Assembly (NCBI RefSeq): GCF_010119975.1
Contig: NZ_CP048222.1
Coordinates: forward strand, 1,137,501-1,201,500
DNA from: Rhodocytophaga rosea
GTDB taxonomy: Bacteria > Bacteroidota > Bacteroidia > Cytophagales > 172606-1
Reading direction: 5' to 3'
Length of the DNA: 64,000 nucleotides
The notes below the pieces were generated by a model. That model had not been told where the DNA came from. It made no database searches and saw only the letters and a program-made list of their open reading frames with translations. Positions within the stretch are counted from its first letter, which is position 1. Every line of letters begins with the position of its first letter. The position numbers and the translations under genes are program-made. Shown here one piece after another: positions 56,186 through 64,000 of the stretch.

Positions 56186-57286
56186 ATGAAAAAAGTAATT
56201 CTAAGTATTGTAGGCTTGATATTTCTGGGTTTATCTGGATGGTTAGGCTATTATTTTTATAAAAAGTCTAAAACTGATCCTGTCGTATACAAAACAGAAA
56301 CGCCATTTGTAACCAACATCGTGAAAAAAACCGTTGCTACCGGTTCCATTGTTCCCCGCCGGGAAGTCGCTATTAAACCACAGGTTTCCGGTATTGTTGA
56401 AGAACTGTATGTAGATGCCGGGCAAACCGTAAAAGCCGGACAGTTGATAGCCAAAGTGCGGATTGTTCCCAATATTGTGAGTGTAAATACAGCGGAAACT
56501 TCTCTGGAAACAGCCCGGATCAATTTCCAGAACTCCAAAGTAGAACTCGACCGGCAGAAAGCCTTGTATGACCAGAAAGTAGTTGCAGACCAGGAATATA
56601 ACCGATTTCTACTCGATTTCAACCTAAAAAAAGAAGCCTTACAAGCGGCCGAAACCAATCTGCAACTGGTAAAAGAAGGGGCTTCTAAAAAGAGTGGGCA
56701 AGTTTCTAACCTGGTCTATTCGCCGGTGGCCGGGATGCTGCTCGATGTGCCGGTAAAAGTAGGTACTTCAGTTATTGAAAGAAATACTTTTAACTCCGGA
56801 ACCACTATCGCTACCGTAGCCGACATGAAAAGCCTGATTTTCGAAGGTCTGGTAGATGAATCGGAAGTGGGCAAAATTAAAGAGGGAATGGACCTTAATC
56901 TGGTGATTGGCGCGCTGGAAGGCAAAATTTATAAAGCGACGCTTGAATATATTTCTCCGAAAGGCGATACCTCCGAAGGCGCAATTAAATTCCAGGTACG
57001 GGCTAATATGTTGCTCGATGAAAAAGACTTTATACGTGCCGGCTATAGCGCCAATGCCGATATTGTACTCGATAAAAAAGACAGCGTACTGGCTTTAAAA
57101 GAAAGCATGCTTCAGTTCAAGAAAGATAGTATATTTGTGGAAGTAGAAACGCAGCCGCAGAAATTCGAAAAGAGACTGGTAAAAACCGGCATTTCGGATG
57201 GAATTAATATTGAGGTAGTTTCAGGCATCAGTAAAAAAGATAAAGTAAAAGTGATTGAAGCAGTAGGTACGCCAAAAGGAAGTTAG
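56186..57286 (+). CDS. HlyD/MacA-like periplasmic adaptor (RND/ABC efflux membrane fusion protein)
   Basis: A 366-residue membrane-fusion protein with one N-terminal membrane helix (about 5-25), a biotinyl-lipoyl-like split (VSGIVEELYVDAGQTVKAGQLIAKV and SPVAGMLLDVPVKVGTSVI), a helical hairpin (about 100-165) and a beta-barrel domain (about 195-300). This is the MacA adaptor layout, joining the MacB-like pump to an outer membrane TolC-like channel, which is not encoded here. It is the last gene of the operon; a terminator follows. The stop is TAG directly followed by AAC TAA. Confidence 0.93.
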   Translation: MKKVILSIVGLIFLGLSGWLGYYFYKKSKTDPVVYKTETPFVTNIVKKTVATGSIVPRREVAIKPQVSGIVEELYVDAGQTVKAGQLIAKVRIVPNIVSVNTAETSLETARINFQNSKVELDRQKALYDQKVVADQEYNRFLLDFNLKKEALQAAETNLQLVKEGASKKSGQVSNLVYSPVAGMLLDVPVKVGTSVIERNTFNSGTTIATVADMKSLIFEGLVDESEVGKIKEGMDLNLVIGALEGKIYKATLEYISPKGDTSEGAIKFQVRANMLLDEKDFIRAGYSANADIVLDKKDSVLALKESMLQFKKDSIFVEVETQPQKFEKRLVKTGISDGINIEVVSGISKKDKVKVIEAVGTPKGS

Positions 57287-57364
57287 AACTAATTCGTTGA
57301 TAGTTGTTGGTCTATCAGTGTAAATCTGAAACACTCATTATACATTTGTATTTCAAACTCAATT

Positions 57365-57402
57365 AACCAAAAAGCCGGTATCTTGATACCGGCTTTTTGG
57401 TT
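57365..57402. terminator. strong bidirectional terminator after the efflux operon
   Basis: Perfect 18-base inverted repeat (57365-57382 with 57385-57402) with a two-base centre, A-rich on the left and T-rich on the right. It serves the plus-strand adaptor gene and the minus-strand esterase gene. Confidence 0.92.
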
Positions 57403-57449
57403 TTGTTAAGAAAACAAGTTGGCTAATGACTACTGACCAATGACTATTT

Positions 57450-58304
57450 TCACTGCCGCTTAAAAAACTTCCAGGCTTCTTCGTGTACATCAATGTCGTT
57501 GGGATAATCGTGTTTGCCACCGATTACTTTTAGTAGTGCCACTTCTGGCTTTCCTTTCTTTTTGAAGGTAAAGCGCTCAATAATTTTTCCGTCCGCAGGG
57601 TCAGTATCCGGCAGTTTTTCTTTGACTGGTTCGCCGGTATAGCCAGCCAGATTTGCCCAGTAGGCAAATGTTCTGTCGGTAGAACGGACATATCCAAAGG
57701 TAACATTACCTGAAACCATCATGCCACCCTGGTACAGGTTTAGCGGATCATCAGTACCATTGATGATCATCACCGGAATAGGGCGTTTTACTTCAATACA
57801 ATCCAGGTTATTGGTATCAGGTAGGTTGGCAATAATAGCAGTAACCGCTTTAAATCTTTCCGGCATAGTGAGTGCCAGTTTATAGGCCATATGTCCGCCC
57901 CCGGAGGTACCCATGGCAAATACTTTTTTTGTGTTATATTTCTTACTGAAATAGTCTATCATTCCGGCGAAAAAAGCATTCTCATTGATATTTTCGATAT
58001 TGGCAGTAGAAGTGGCAGCTTTCCGGCATTCATTCCAGTAATTCTTATAGCCATTGGGATATACCAGCAACAGTTTTTCTGCTTTTGCTTTTTCTTCCAG
58101 TTTAGCCGTTGCTTTCATCATACCCATACCATTGCCACCGGAACCATGCATCACAAATACCAGATTCTCCCGTTTGCTATCACCTGGGTCAGTGAAATGA
58201 AAACTCCGGTAATTCCCCTCAATTAACAGTGAATCGGTAATCACTTGTGCCTGGACTTGTGAAGCGTAGAAAATGGTAATTATTAGAAGCGTTAGTTTGC
58301 TCAT
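57450..58304 (-). CDS. secreted esterase, polyhydroxybutyrate depolymerase/feruloyl esterase-like (LpqC type)
   Basis: Secreted alpha/beta hydrolase of 284 residues from ATG 58304 (the frame starts 48 bases earlier with a less plausible start). Signal peptide about 1-20 (LTLLIITIFYASQVQAQ). VFVMHGSGGNGMGMM is the oxyanion segment, GTSGG (Ser134) the nucleophile elbow, IPVMIINGTDDPLN supplies Asp and GGKHDYP the catalytic His. Family members hydrolyse PHB oligomers, feruloyl or acetyl esters; the substrate is not fixed by sequence. It is convergent with the efflux operon. Confidence 0.85.
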   Translation of the reverse strand: MSKLTLLIITIFYASQVQAQVITDSLLIEGNYRSFHFTDPGDSKRENLVFVMHGSGGNGMGMMKATAKLEEKAKAEKLLLVYPNGYKNYWNECRKAATSTANIENINENAFFAGMIDYFSKKYNTKKVFAMGTSGGGHMAYKLALTMPERFKAVTAIIANLPDTNNLDCIEVKRPIPVMIINGTDDPLNLYQGGMMVSGNVTFGYVRSTDRTFAYWANLAGYTGEPVKEKLPDTDPADGKIIERFTFKKKGKPEVALLKVIGGKHDYPNDIDVHEEAWKFFKRQ

Positions 58305-58389
58305 TATTTGGCTAATTTTTATTGTAACCAGATTGATATGATGCATTTTCATTATCCACTTAATTTAAATATGGGTGTTTAATTTGGTT

Positions 58390-59235
58390 TTATAAATTGC
58401 CAGCTTGAGGCCAATTTTTCCAATGATTGTTCGACTCAAGCGTAGGTTCCCACTTACTTTTATTACTTGTAACAAGTATGTCTGCAATCATCTGAAATGT
58501 CTCATATTCACTAGGCTTTGTTCCTATCATTTCATTTTCATAATAAGTGTATTCCTTATGGTGCCATTGATCAATACTCATAAGTTTTGGTAAGTCTTTT
58601 GGAAGACATATATGTAATTCTTCATCTGTAGCTCTAAAAAGTTCAACATTTTCTTCATCCAAATACCTTATTAAAGCTACAAAGTCTATTAAGTCTTCCG
58701 GGTTATCATCCTCTCTTATCTCTATTCCCTTATTGCGATAGTTTACAAGATTGTGCTCAATGGCTATATCTGTATTTCTCACCTTAACTGTTTTGGCTAA
58801 ATTTGATACCAGTTCAAAACTATCAGATATTCTATCTAACTCTTCCCCACTAATCAGGTCAACCCATTTTGTATTACAGGTGAAGCGGTTATCTAACCCA
58901 GCTTTGTCAAGATTAGAAAGACAATTCCCAAAATATGTTAATTCAATGGCAACAACTAATCCCCGGTTTAAATATCCTGTTTTCTCGAAGACAATTGCCC
59001 AACAGGTACTATCTGCAAATAAATTAATTCTGCTACCTGCCAAATAAAAATAGCCATGTCCTAAATCAGGAAAAAACTTATATGGATCAGAAACTTTTGC
59101 GCTATCGAGTTCAGCTAAAATAGATTCTTTGCTATAATGAATCATTTTATCTTTTTTTGATTGACATCCTATAAAAATGAATAATAAATAGCAGATTGAT
59201 AATTTATTGCACAATCTAATGGCAGCTACTATCAT
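58390..59235 (-). CDS. lipoprotein, DUF7003-like, 281 aa
   Basis: A 281-residue lipoprotein: signal peptide with lipobox FIFIGC (Cys about residue 24). The mature part shows PDLGHGYFYLAGSRINLFADSTCWAIVFEKTGYLNRGLVVAIELTYFGNCL, then ELHICLPKDLPKLMSIDQWHHKEYTY and a C-terminal NNHWKNWPQAGNL. This resembles the Bacteroidota family DUF7003 as I remember it. The function is unknown, but an immunity-like or surface role is possible. It is upstream of the esterase gene on the same strand. Confidence 0.7.
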   Translation of the reverse strand: MIVAAIRLCNKLSICYLLFIFIGCQSKKDKMIHYSKESILAELDSAKVSDPYKFFPDLGHGYFYLAGSRINLFADSTCWAIVFEKTGYLNRGLVVAIELTYFGNCLSNLDKAGLDNRFTCNTKWVDLISGEELDRISDSFELVSNLAKTVKVRNTDIAIEHNLVNYRNKGIEIREDDNPEDLIDFVALIRYLDEENVELFRATDEELHICLPKDLPKLMSIDQWHHKEYTYYENEMIGTKPSEYETFQMIADILVTSNKSKWEPTLESNNHWKNWPQAGNL

Positions 59236-59250
59236 TTTAGCTCAGCAATC

Positions 59251-60570
59251 TCAATAAAACTTCCGCTCTACAATCTCCAGAAAATTCATTACCTCCTCAT
59301 TATTAAAATCCCAGCGGTAGGTTGCGGCATATCTGGTATTTACCAGGTCCATGGCCGATTGATGATCCGGGCATTTCTCCAGTTCCGCTAATGCCTGGTT
59401 GAAAGCTGTTCCGTCGCCCTTAAATAATTCATTGATGAACAAAAAACGCTGGTTGAGTGAAATAGCACTTTTTAAATCATCTATCTTCGCTTTCTGATGT
59501 TTATCCAGCAATGTTGGCTTGGGGCCTTGCTTGAGGCGGTCGTTGAGGGTAGGCTGCTCCCGGATAAACTTTTCATAAAGATTTACTGGCTTATCATTCA
59601 CAATCACAGGTTTTACCGCTTCCGTTTTTACCGGTTCCGGCGGTTTCACCGGCTCAACAGGCTTTACTGGTTCAACTTGTGGTACTGGCCCTACAGGCGT
59701 TTTGGCTACCGGCGTGGGAGGTGTATGCGCCGCTTTTACAAACTTTTCAATGTCAACCTGAATTTCCGGCAAAGGCAAGGTAGGCTGCTCCTGCAAAGGA
59801 ACTCTCTTTTCCGGAGCCGGTACTTTGGGTTCGTGTCTGGGTTCTTCTGGCGCAACTTCCCGCTTGTCCAGTTCAAATATGATTGGCTCAATTACAGGTT
59901 CCGGTTGCTTAGGCTGTGGTTGTTTAACTTGTGCCTGCTCCAGCAGCAAATCATTTTCATCCAGTGGAACGGCCTGTGAAAATGACTCTATATACGAAGC
60001 TGCTGGTTCCAGCTGGTCCTGGAATTGTGCATATACTTCATTCAGCAAGGTAATCGCCTGCTGAACCGGCACTTCACTTGGATTCAAACTTTCCATGCGG
60101 TCAGTGAGCGCCTGATAGAAAGGCTTGTGTATCTGCACATACCGGCCAGTCTCTTTAAATTGCGCTATATTTACTTTTCCGCTTTTGTTGGCACGAAGTA
60201 AATCTTCAACAAAGGTGTAGGGAGATAAAAGTAAAGTGAGGGTAGAAACTACAGCCCGGTTCACCAATGGCTCAAAATGTTCCCGGCGTACAGAAATATG
60301 CCTTGAAACTGTGTTCATAAACTGCTTTAGAGCTTCCTGTACCTCAATAGTATGGTAATCAAAGTAGGGGCTTTGCAAACGGGCCGTTTCATCCTGCCAG
60401 GCTGCAAACAGATGATGCAGAATAAACAAATTTACCTGCCCCATCGGACTGTAAGTAAGAATCTGGTTGCCTGTAATAGCAGGCTGCTTCGAAAAAAAAT
60501 CGCCAGCCATTTTTCTGGCGTATATTTTACTGTATGTTTCCAGCGCGGGAATATTGAGTTTGTTTGTCAT
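59251..60570 (-). CDS. hypothetical protein with proline-rich repeat linker, 439 aa
   Basis: A 439-residue cytoplasmic protein without signal or membrane helix. N-terminal helical region (about 1-200, LLLSPYTFVEDLLRANKSG...), a Pro/Lys/Glu-rich linker (about 210-345) with repeated VEPVKPVEPVKPPEPVK units, and a C-terminal helical domain (about 345-439; RLKQGPKPTLLDKHQKAKIDDLKSAISLNQRFLFINELFKGDGTAFNQAL) of a kind often seen as a conserved Cytophagales domain. The linker repeat spans roughly 59590-59700 in DNA. Function is unknown. Confidence 0.8.
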   Translation of the reverse strand: MTNKLNIPALETYSKIYARKMAGDFFSKQPAITGNQILTYSPMGQVNLFILHHLFAAWQDETARLQSPYFDYHTIEVQEALKQFMNTVSRHISVRREHFEPLVNRAVVSTLTLLLSPYTFVEDLLRANKSGKVNIAQFKETGRYVQIHKPFYQALTDRMESLNPSEVPVQQAITLLNEVYAQFQDQLEPAASYIESFSQAVPLDENDLLLEQAQVKQPQPKQPEPVIEPIIFELDKREVAPEEPRHEPKVPAPEKRVPLQEQPTLPLPEIQVDIEKFVKAAHTPPTPVAKTPVGPVPQVEPVKPVEPVKPPEPVKTEAVKPVIVNDKPVNLYEKFIREQPTLNDRLKQGPKPTLLDKHQKAKIDDLKSAISLNQRFLFINELFKGDGTAFNQALAELEKCPDHQSAMDLVNTRYAATYRWDFNNEEVMNFLEIVERKFY

Positions 60571-60609
60571 CTGTTCACGCTTTTAATTAATTTGTAAAGG
60601 TATCAATTT

Positions 60610-60930
60610 ATGCCCACACTTATCATACGAAACCTTTTTAACAAGCCTATAGAAATTACACACCCAGCTAAAAGCGCCTTATACCATATTCAACTGGCGA
60701 CTGTCGACTGGATGCATGCATGTGGAGGAAAAGGCAGATGTACGACCTGCCGTATCCGGGTGGTGGAAGGGATGCAAAATATAAGCCACCTTTCTGCAGC
60801 TGAACAAAAATACCGCAACCAGGGCAGGCTTAAATTAACCGAACGCCTCACCTGCCAGATTACACTTACTGGAAATGTAGTTGCAGAGGTTCCCGAAGCC
60901 TGCAAACTCCCGCATATCACCTATTCCTGA
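60610..60930 (+). CDS. 2Fe-2S ferredoxin, adrenodoxin-like
   Basis: A 106-residue electron-transfer protein. The cluster cysteines are Cys38, Cys44, Cys47 and Cys82 (C-x5-C-x2-C-x34-C in MHACGGKGRCTTCRIRVVEG ... RLTCQITL), the adrenodoxin/plant-type 2Fe-2S pattern. Two early beta strands precede the cluster loop. The partner reductase and oxygenase are not in the window. ATG 60610; 39 bases from the divergent Pro-rich gene. Confidence 0.93.
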   Translation: MPTLIIRNLFNKPIEITHPAKSALYHIQLATVDWMHACGGKGRCTTCRIRVVEGMQNISHLSAAEQKYRNQGRLKLTERLTCQITLTGNVVAEVPEACKLPHITYS

Positions 60931-61115
60931 AGGTAGGGCAGTAAAGAAATACCTACGCTATACAAACAAATCCTCCCCAAAAATCAGTATTTTTGTTAGA
61001 AGCCTGTTGATGGTGTACATTTTATTCTTTTATCTCTGATCCTATTTTCAGAGATAAAATATCCATCAGTATCTTATCTAATTGTGTGAACAGGTTGTAT
61101 TTCGTATAGATTTTC

Positions 61116-61973
61116 ATGACAGATTACTATCAAATATTAGGAATCAGCAGACAGGCAGGCATTCAGGAAATTAAGTCAGCATTCAAGAAACTGGCTTTAC
61201 AGTATCATCCCGACCGGAATGCAGGAAGCCTGGTGGCAGAAGAAAAATTCAAACAGATCAATGAAGCCTATCAGGTTCTTTCGGATACACAGGATAAACT
61301 TATCTATGACCTGAAGCTGAATGGATACAGTTCTTACAGCTATACCACAGATACTACCCAGCAGCCTACCTACAACCAAACCTATACCTATTCCCGGCCT
61401 TATTCACCGCCCACCTACCGCCATGACCCAAATGCTGCCAGAAAAGCCTATGGTGTGGGAACAATAATTATACTCATTATGGCCATTATAGGGTATTCGC
61501 TCTATACATTCATGAATCAGCGGTCGGCCCGTATGCGGTATGCAGAAGCCCTGTATTATATAGACCGCAACCAGACATACAATGCCTTTACCAAGCTGGA
61601 GGAGGCCATAGAATTTGATGATGAATATGCAGAAGCTTATCTGAAAAGAGGACAATTATGGCTGCAACTGGATGCTAATTCTATCCATGCCTATGAGGAC
61701 TTTGATAAGGCCATACGCCATTCAAAAGTACCGGTTCCGGAAATGTATCTTTTCAGAGCCATGAGTTTACTCAAAATGAGAAGATATGAACGGGTACTTA
61801 CTGATTGTGCCCAGGCAATCCATGAACCCACCTTAAAAGGTCCAGCTATTTTTTTGCAGGCAGCTGCTAAAAAAGCACTACAAGATAAAAGAGGGGCCTG
61901 TCACGACTGGCAGCAAGCATATGAACTCGGATTGACCAGTTCAGCAGATTCATTGCTACGGTATTGCCGGTAA
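61116..61973 (+). CDS. J-domain (DnaJ-like) membrane protein with TPR repeats
   Basis: A 285-residue co-chaperone-like protein: J domain at residues 1-70 with the HPD motif in [11 protein letters not shown], which stimulates DnaK ATPase; a Tyr/Pro/Thr-rich linker (71-110); one membrane helix (about 114-134, [19 protein letters not shown]); then a TPR region in the periplasmic part (about 140-285, [43 protein letters not shown], and two more repeats). It lacks the Zn-finger and C-terminal domains of DnaJ. Which side of the membrane the J domain faces follows from topology: cytoplasmic. Substrate unknown. Confidence 0.9.
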   Translation: MTDYYQILGISRQAGIQEIKSAFKKLALQYHPDRNAGSLVAEEKFKQINEAYQVLSDTQDKLIYDLKLNGYSSYSYTTDTTQQPTYNQTYTYSRPYSPPTYRHDPNAARKAYGVGTIIILIMAIIGYSLYTFMNQRSARMRYAEALYYIDRNQTYNAFTKLEEAIEFDDEYAEAYLKRGQLWLQLDANSIHAYEDFDKAIRHSKVPVPEMYLFRAMSLLKMRRYERVLTDCAQAIHEPTLKGPAIFLQAAAKKALQDKRGACHDWQQAYELGLTSSADSLLRYCR

Positions 61974-62023
61974 CAGCACAGAATTTTTATACATTGGCTC
62001 TCTGATTGAACTGGTAATCGTGC

Positions 62024-62557
62024 ATGCATCCAAAAACAGAAAAGCTTTTTCAACAACTGGAAGACTCCCGCAATAGGCTGATTTCTATTATCCAGAGTTA
62101 TCCTCAAAGCGTATCACCGGTTAAACCCTCGCCAGAAGAATGGTCGATGGCGCAGGTAGCCATACATCTGGCTATTACTGAAATCCAGATTTTAGGATAT
62201 GTACAACGGAAATTATTAAAAGGAGAATTACAAGACTCGAATCTGCGTTCCTGGCTTCGGTACATGGTTGTGCTAGTTGCCTTGCGTTACCGGAAGAAAA
62301 TAAAAGCACCTAAACAAGTAGCGCTTCCACCTGAAGGAGTAACCTTAGCAGAAGCAATTGCGAAATGGGAGGAAGTGCGCGGTGAATGGGAAAAGTTTCT
62401 GACTCTGCTTCCTGCCGGTACAATCCATAAAAACATATTCAAACACCCCTTAACCGGCTTCCTCAATATTCTTCAGACACTTGGTTTTATGAATGAGCAC
62501 GTATGCCACCACATCCATCAAATTCACCGGATCGGGGAAACCGTAAGTACCAAGTAA
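62024..62557 (+). CDS. DinB-like protein (DUF664/DinB_2 family)
   Basis: A 177-residue four-helix-bundle protein of the DinB superfamily. Three His typically form the metal site, here in WSMAQVAIHLAITE (His about 47), and in the C-terminal MNEHVCHHIHQIHRIGE (His about 163 and 167). N-terminal LIQSYPQ-type helix and C-terminal helix complete the fold. Family members act as metal-dependent transferases or thiol-binding enzymes, but the specific role is unknown. It follows the J-domain gene by 50 bases. Confidence 0.85.
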   Translation: MHPKTEKLFQQLEDSRNRLISIIQSYPQSVSPVKPSPEEWSMAQVAIHLAITEIQILGYVQRKLLKGELQDSNLRSWLRYMVVLVALRYRKKIKAPKQVALPPEGVTLAEAIAKWEEVRGEWEKFLTLLPAGTIHKNIFKHPLTGFLNILQTLGFMNEHVCHHIHQIHRIGETVSTK

Positions 62558-62611
62558 TGAACTATGTAACTTACCCTACTAATCCCTCATTCTGAGTTGC
62601 CATTACAATTA

Positions 62612-63283
62612 CTATACTGATCCTGGCGGGATATACTTATAATCTTCCAGTTCACGTAGATGTTTAATGTGCTTACAAGCTCCATTTGTTAATAAAATGA
62701 TCTTGTCGCTCACCTCAATAATATGCCTGTAATCATGATCTGTGATAATAAATCCTTTCTCTTGCTTGTAAGCTCTTAATAACGTTTTGATGTGCTCTTT
62801 ATAGATGGGTTCTATACCCGAAAAAGGTTCATCCAGCAGCAAAAAAGGAGCATCAAGGTGAAGCAATAATAATAGTTCAAAATACCTGACTTCTCCCCCG
62901 GATAACTGATTAACTCGCTTCTTCAGATGAAGCTTCACTCTTTCGTCTTCTTTGATACGGCTTCTGTTTGTCTTTGAAGGAATGAATATATCTATAATCT
63001 GATGCAAGGATAAGTTGGCGGGCAGAAAAGCATCCTGAGGCAAATAACCAATAAGTTGATGCCTAAAAGGCTGATGATATATTTTATCATCGATGCGAAT
63101 ATGTTTATTGTCAGCAGGCAGGGAACCAAACAGTATTTTGAGCAGCGTAGATTTACCACTTCCGTTTCTACCCAGTAAACCAGTGATCTCGCCAGTCTGA
63201 CATTTGAGGTAAACGTCTGACAGCAAACTTCTGGTACCAAAGCTGTGGAGAATACTATCCGCTTCTAAAATATGGCCAGACAT
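62612..63283 (-). CDS. ABC transporter ATP-binding protein, small two-gene unit
   Basis: A 223-residue ATPase: Walker A GLLGRNGSGKSTLL (about 34-47), Q-loop in GYLPQDAFLP, signature LSGGEVRYFELLLLL, Walker B PFLLLDEPFSG and H-loop in IITDHDYRH. The LSGGEVRYFELLLLLHLDAPFLLLDEP form is that of lipopolysaccharide-export or drug-type ATPases, but no permease with the usual fold is next to it. It overlaps by 19 bases with an upstream 99-residue membrane protein, the likely partner. Confidence 0.9.
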   Translation of the reverse strand: MSGHILEADSILHSFGTRSLLSDVYLKCQTGEITGLLGRNGSGKSTLLKILFGSLPADNKHIRIDDKIYHQPFRHQLIGYLPQDAFLPANLSLHQIIDIFIPSKTNRSRIKEDERVKLHLKKRVNQLSGGEVRYFELLLLLHLDAPFLLLDEPFSGIEPIYKEHIKTLLRAYKQEKGFIITDHDYRHIIEVSDKIILLTNGACKHIKHLRELEDYKYIPPGSV

Positions 63284-63564
63284 TTATAGAAAATAAACAG
63301 ACATAGATTTATTGCTACTGAAATTAAGATCAGTTTTAGTTTAGAAAAACCCCGGTTATAATAGAAATAGTACTGGCTGGCATATCTTGACTGATAATAG
63401 TATAAAGAAAGGGCAAATCCTCCGGTAAGAAGCGTCAGGAAAAAGTAGAGAAAGAATCTGTTGATATCACCTCCCCATAATAAAATGCCAATCAGGCTTA
63501 TAAGTCCGGAAAAGGGAAAATTAAAGACGTGTATATCTTTATAATAATGGATGAACATTCTCAT
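63265..63564 (-). CDS. small membrane protein, putative partner of the ABC ATPase, 99 aa
   Basis: A 99-residue protein with three predicted membrane helices (about 14-30, 34-54 and 78-97) and a tyrosine-rich loop (YYYQSRYASQYYFYYNRGFSK). It is too small to be a full permease. The 19-base overlap with the ATPase gene indicates coupled translation. No family name recognised. Whether it forms a small permease by oligomerising, or is a subunit of a larger one encoded elsewhere, is unknown. Confidence 0.7.
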   Translation of the reverse strand: MRMFIHYYKDIHVFNFPFSGLISLIGILLWGGDINRFFLYFFLTLLTGGFALSLYYYQSRYASQYYFYYNRGFSKLKLILISVAINLCLFIFYKCLAIF

Positions 63565-63608
63565 ACAAAATCAGGCAAACATGAAATTCTATTACTCTTT
63601 TCTGTAAC

Positions 63609-64000
63609 CTAAGCTGGGAACAAATAGATCAGAATGTCGTCAATCAAAGACCGCCAATTTCCCCAGGAATGGCCTTCATTCACCTCTTTGTATTGCAGGG
63701 TATATTGTTTCGATTCCAGAATAGATTTCATCCGGCGGGCACCCTCTTCTGTATCACTGATCACACCGGTACTCATAAATATTTTGAGTGGCAGTTTCGG
63801 GCTGTTTTCATACAAAGTATAAATCTGAGGGCGGTACCAGAAGGCAGGCGAATGGATACCCAGCAAACTGATTTTATCACTGGCTTTTATGCCTACATAC
63901 GCTGCATTTAATCCCCCCAGTGAAGTTCCCATAATGCCTCTGGACTGCGGTGAAGGGTCTGTTTTATATTTTTTGTCTATATCCGGAACCAGTTCCTGCG
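63609..64000 (-). CDS. esterase D/enterochelin esterase-like hydrolase, 5' part outside window
   Basis: C-terminal part of an alpha/beta hydrolase of the Esterase family (PF00756 type), extending past the right window edge. The nucleophile elbow is visible in SRGIMGTSLGGLNAAYVGI (Ser in GTSLGG), with LPLKIFMSTGVISDTEEGARRMKSILES and the final EGHSWGNWRSLIDDILIYLF (His in GHSWG). The frame is open upstream of the internal Met at 63932 to 64000, so 63932 is not the true start. It probably belongs to the group that hydrolyses siderophore esters or S-formylglutathione; the substrate cannot be set. Confidence 0.88.
   Translation of the reverse strand, partial: QELVPDIDKKYKTDPSPQSRGIMGTSLGGLNAAYVGIKASDKISLLGIHSPAFWYRPQIYTLYENSPKLPLKIFMSTGVISDTEEGARRMKSILESKQYTLQYKEVNEGHSWGNWRSLIDDILIYLFPA

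Overview
The window looks like a chromosomal segment of a Bacteroidota bacterium, most likely order Cytophagales. The evidence is the families present (GIN/DUF2807-PspC proteins, DUF1080 and TIM-barrel sugar proteins, M61-PDZ protease, DUF7003-like and DUF6970-like lipoproteins), the lack of Shine-Dalgarno sequences before most starts, promoter-like TAnnTTTG boxes, and a tmRNA whose tag reads GEENYALAA. Genus and species cannot be fixed from here.

Layout. 1-2160: 3' part of a 23S rRNA gene, the 5S rRNA gene and a terminator. 2.3-14.4 kb: mixed housekeeping and accessory genes (a nonsense-interrupted aldehyde dehydrogenase, DprA, M61 peptidase, ACP phosphodiesterase, SlyD-type isomerase, MpaB-like protein, AI-2E-type permease, acetyltransferases) and a decayed site-2 protease. 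14.6-17.8 kb: three minus-strand genes, two xylose-isomerase-like TIM barrels flanking a DUF1080 protein, probably for (keto)sugar catabolism. 18-26.5 kb: small envelope proteins, a Gre-like factor, tmRNA, then serS, aspartokinase, ribH and a TPR protein. 26.6-38.5 kb: a ten-gene minus-strand glycan locus with many overlapping ends, from UDP-GlcNAc 2-epimerase through glycosyltransferases, a Wzy/ligase-type membrane protein and a 3-amino-sugar cassette (ketoisomerase, aminotransferase, acetyltransferase) to a two-domain oxidoreductase. 38.7-42.2 kb: a plus-strand envelope-stress-like operon (secreted protein, PadR regulator, PspC-GIN protein) behind a clear Bacteroidota promoter. 42-51 kb: small membrane proteins, a second nonsense-interrupted gene, a large PAS histidine kinase, an enoyl-CoA hydratase and a GtrB/DPM1-type glycosyltransferase. 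51.3-52.5 kb: a complete IS630-type insertion sequence. 52.8-57.3 kb: a MacB-like ABC efflux operon with two paralogous permeases. 57.4-64 kb: an esterase, lipoproteins, a Pro-rich protein, ferredoxin, J-domain protein, DinB protein, a small ABC pair and an edge-truncated esterase.

No clearly new defence or mobile system was found. The best observations are three decaying genes whose lesions can be read base by base (single TAG codons in an aldehyde dehydrogenase and in a small DUF7674-like gene; a frameshift, nonsense codon and large internal deletion in a site-2 protease), an IS630 element with a canonical A_AAA_AAC slip site directly before the orfA stop and well-defined ends, a degenerate tandem repeat of 81-87 bp, and the amino-sugar glycan locus.
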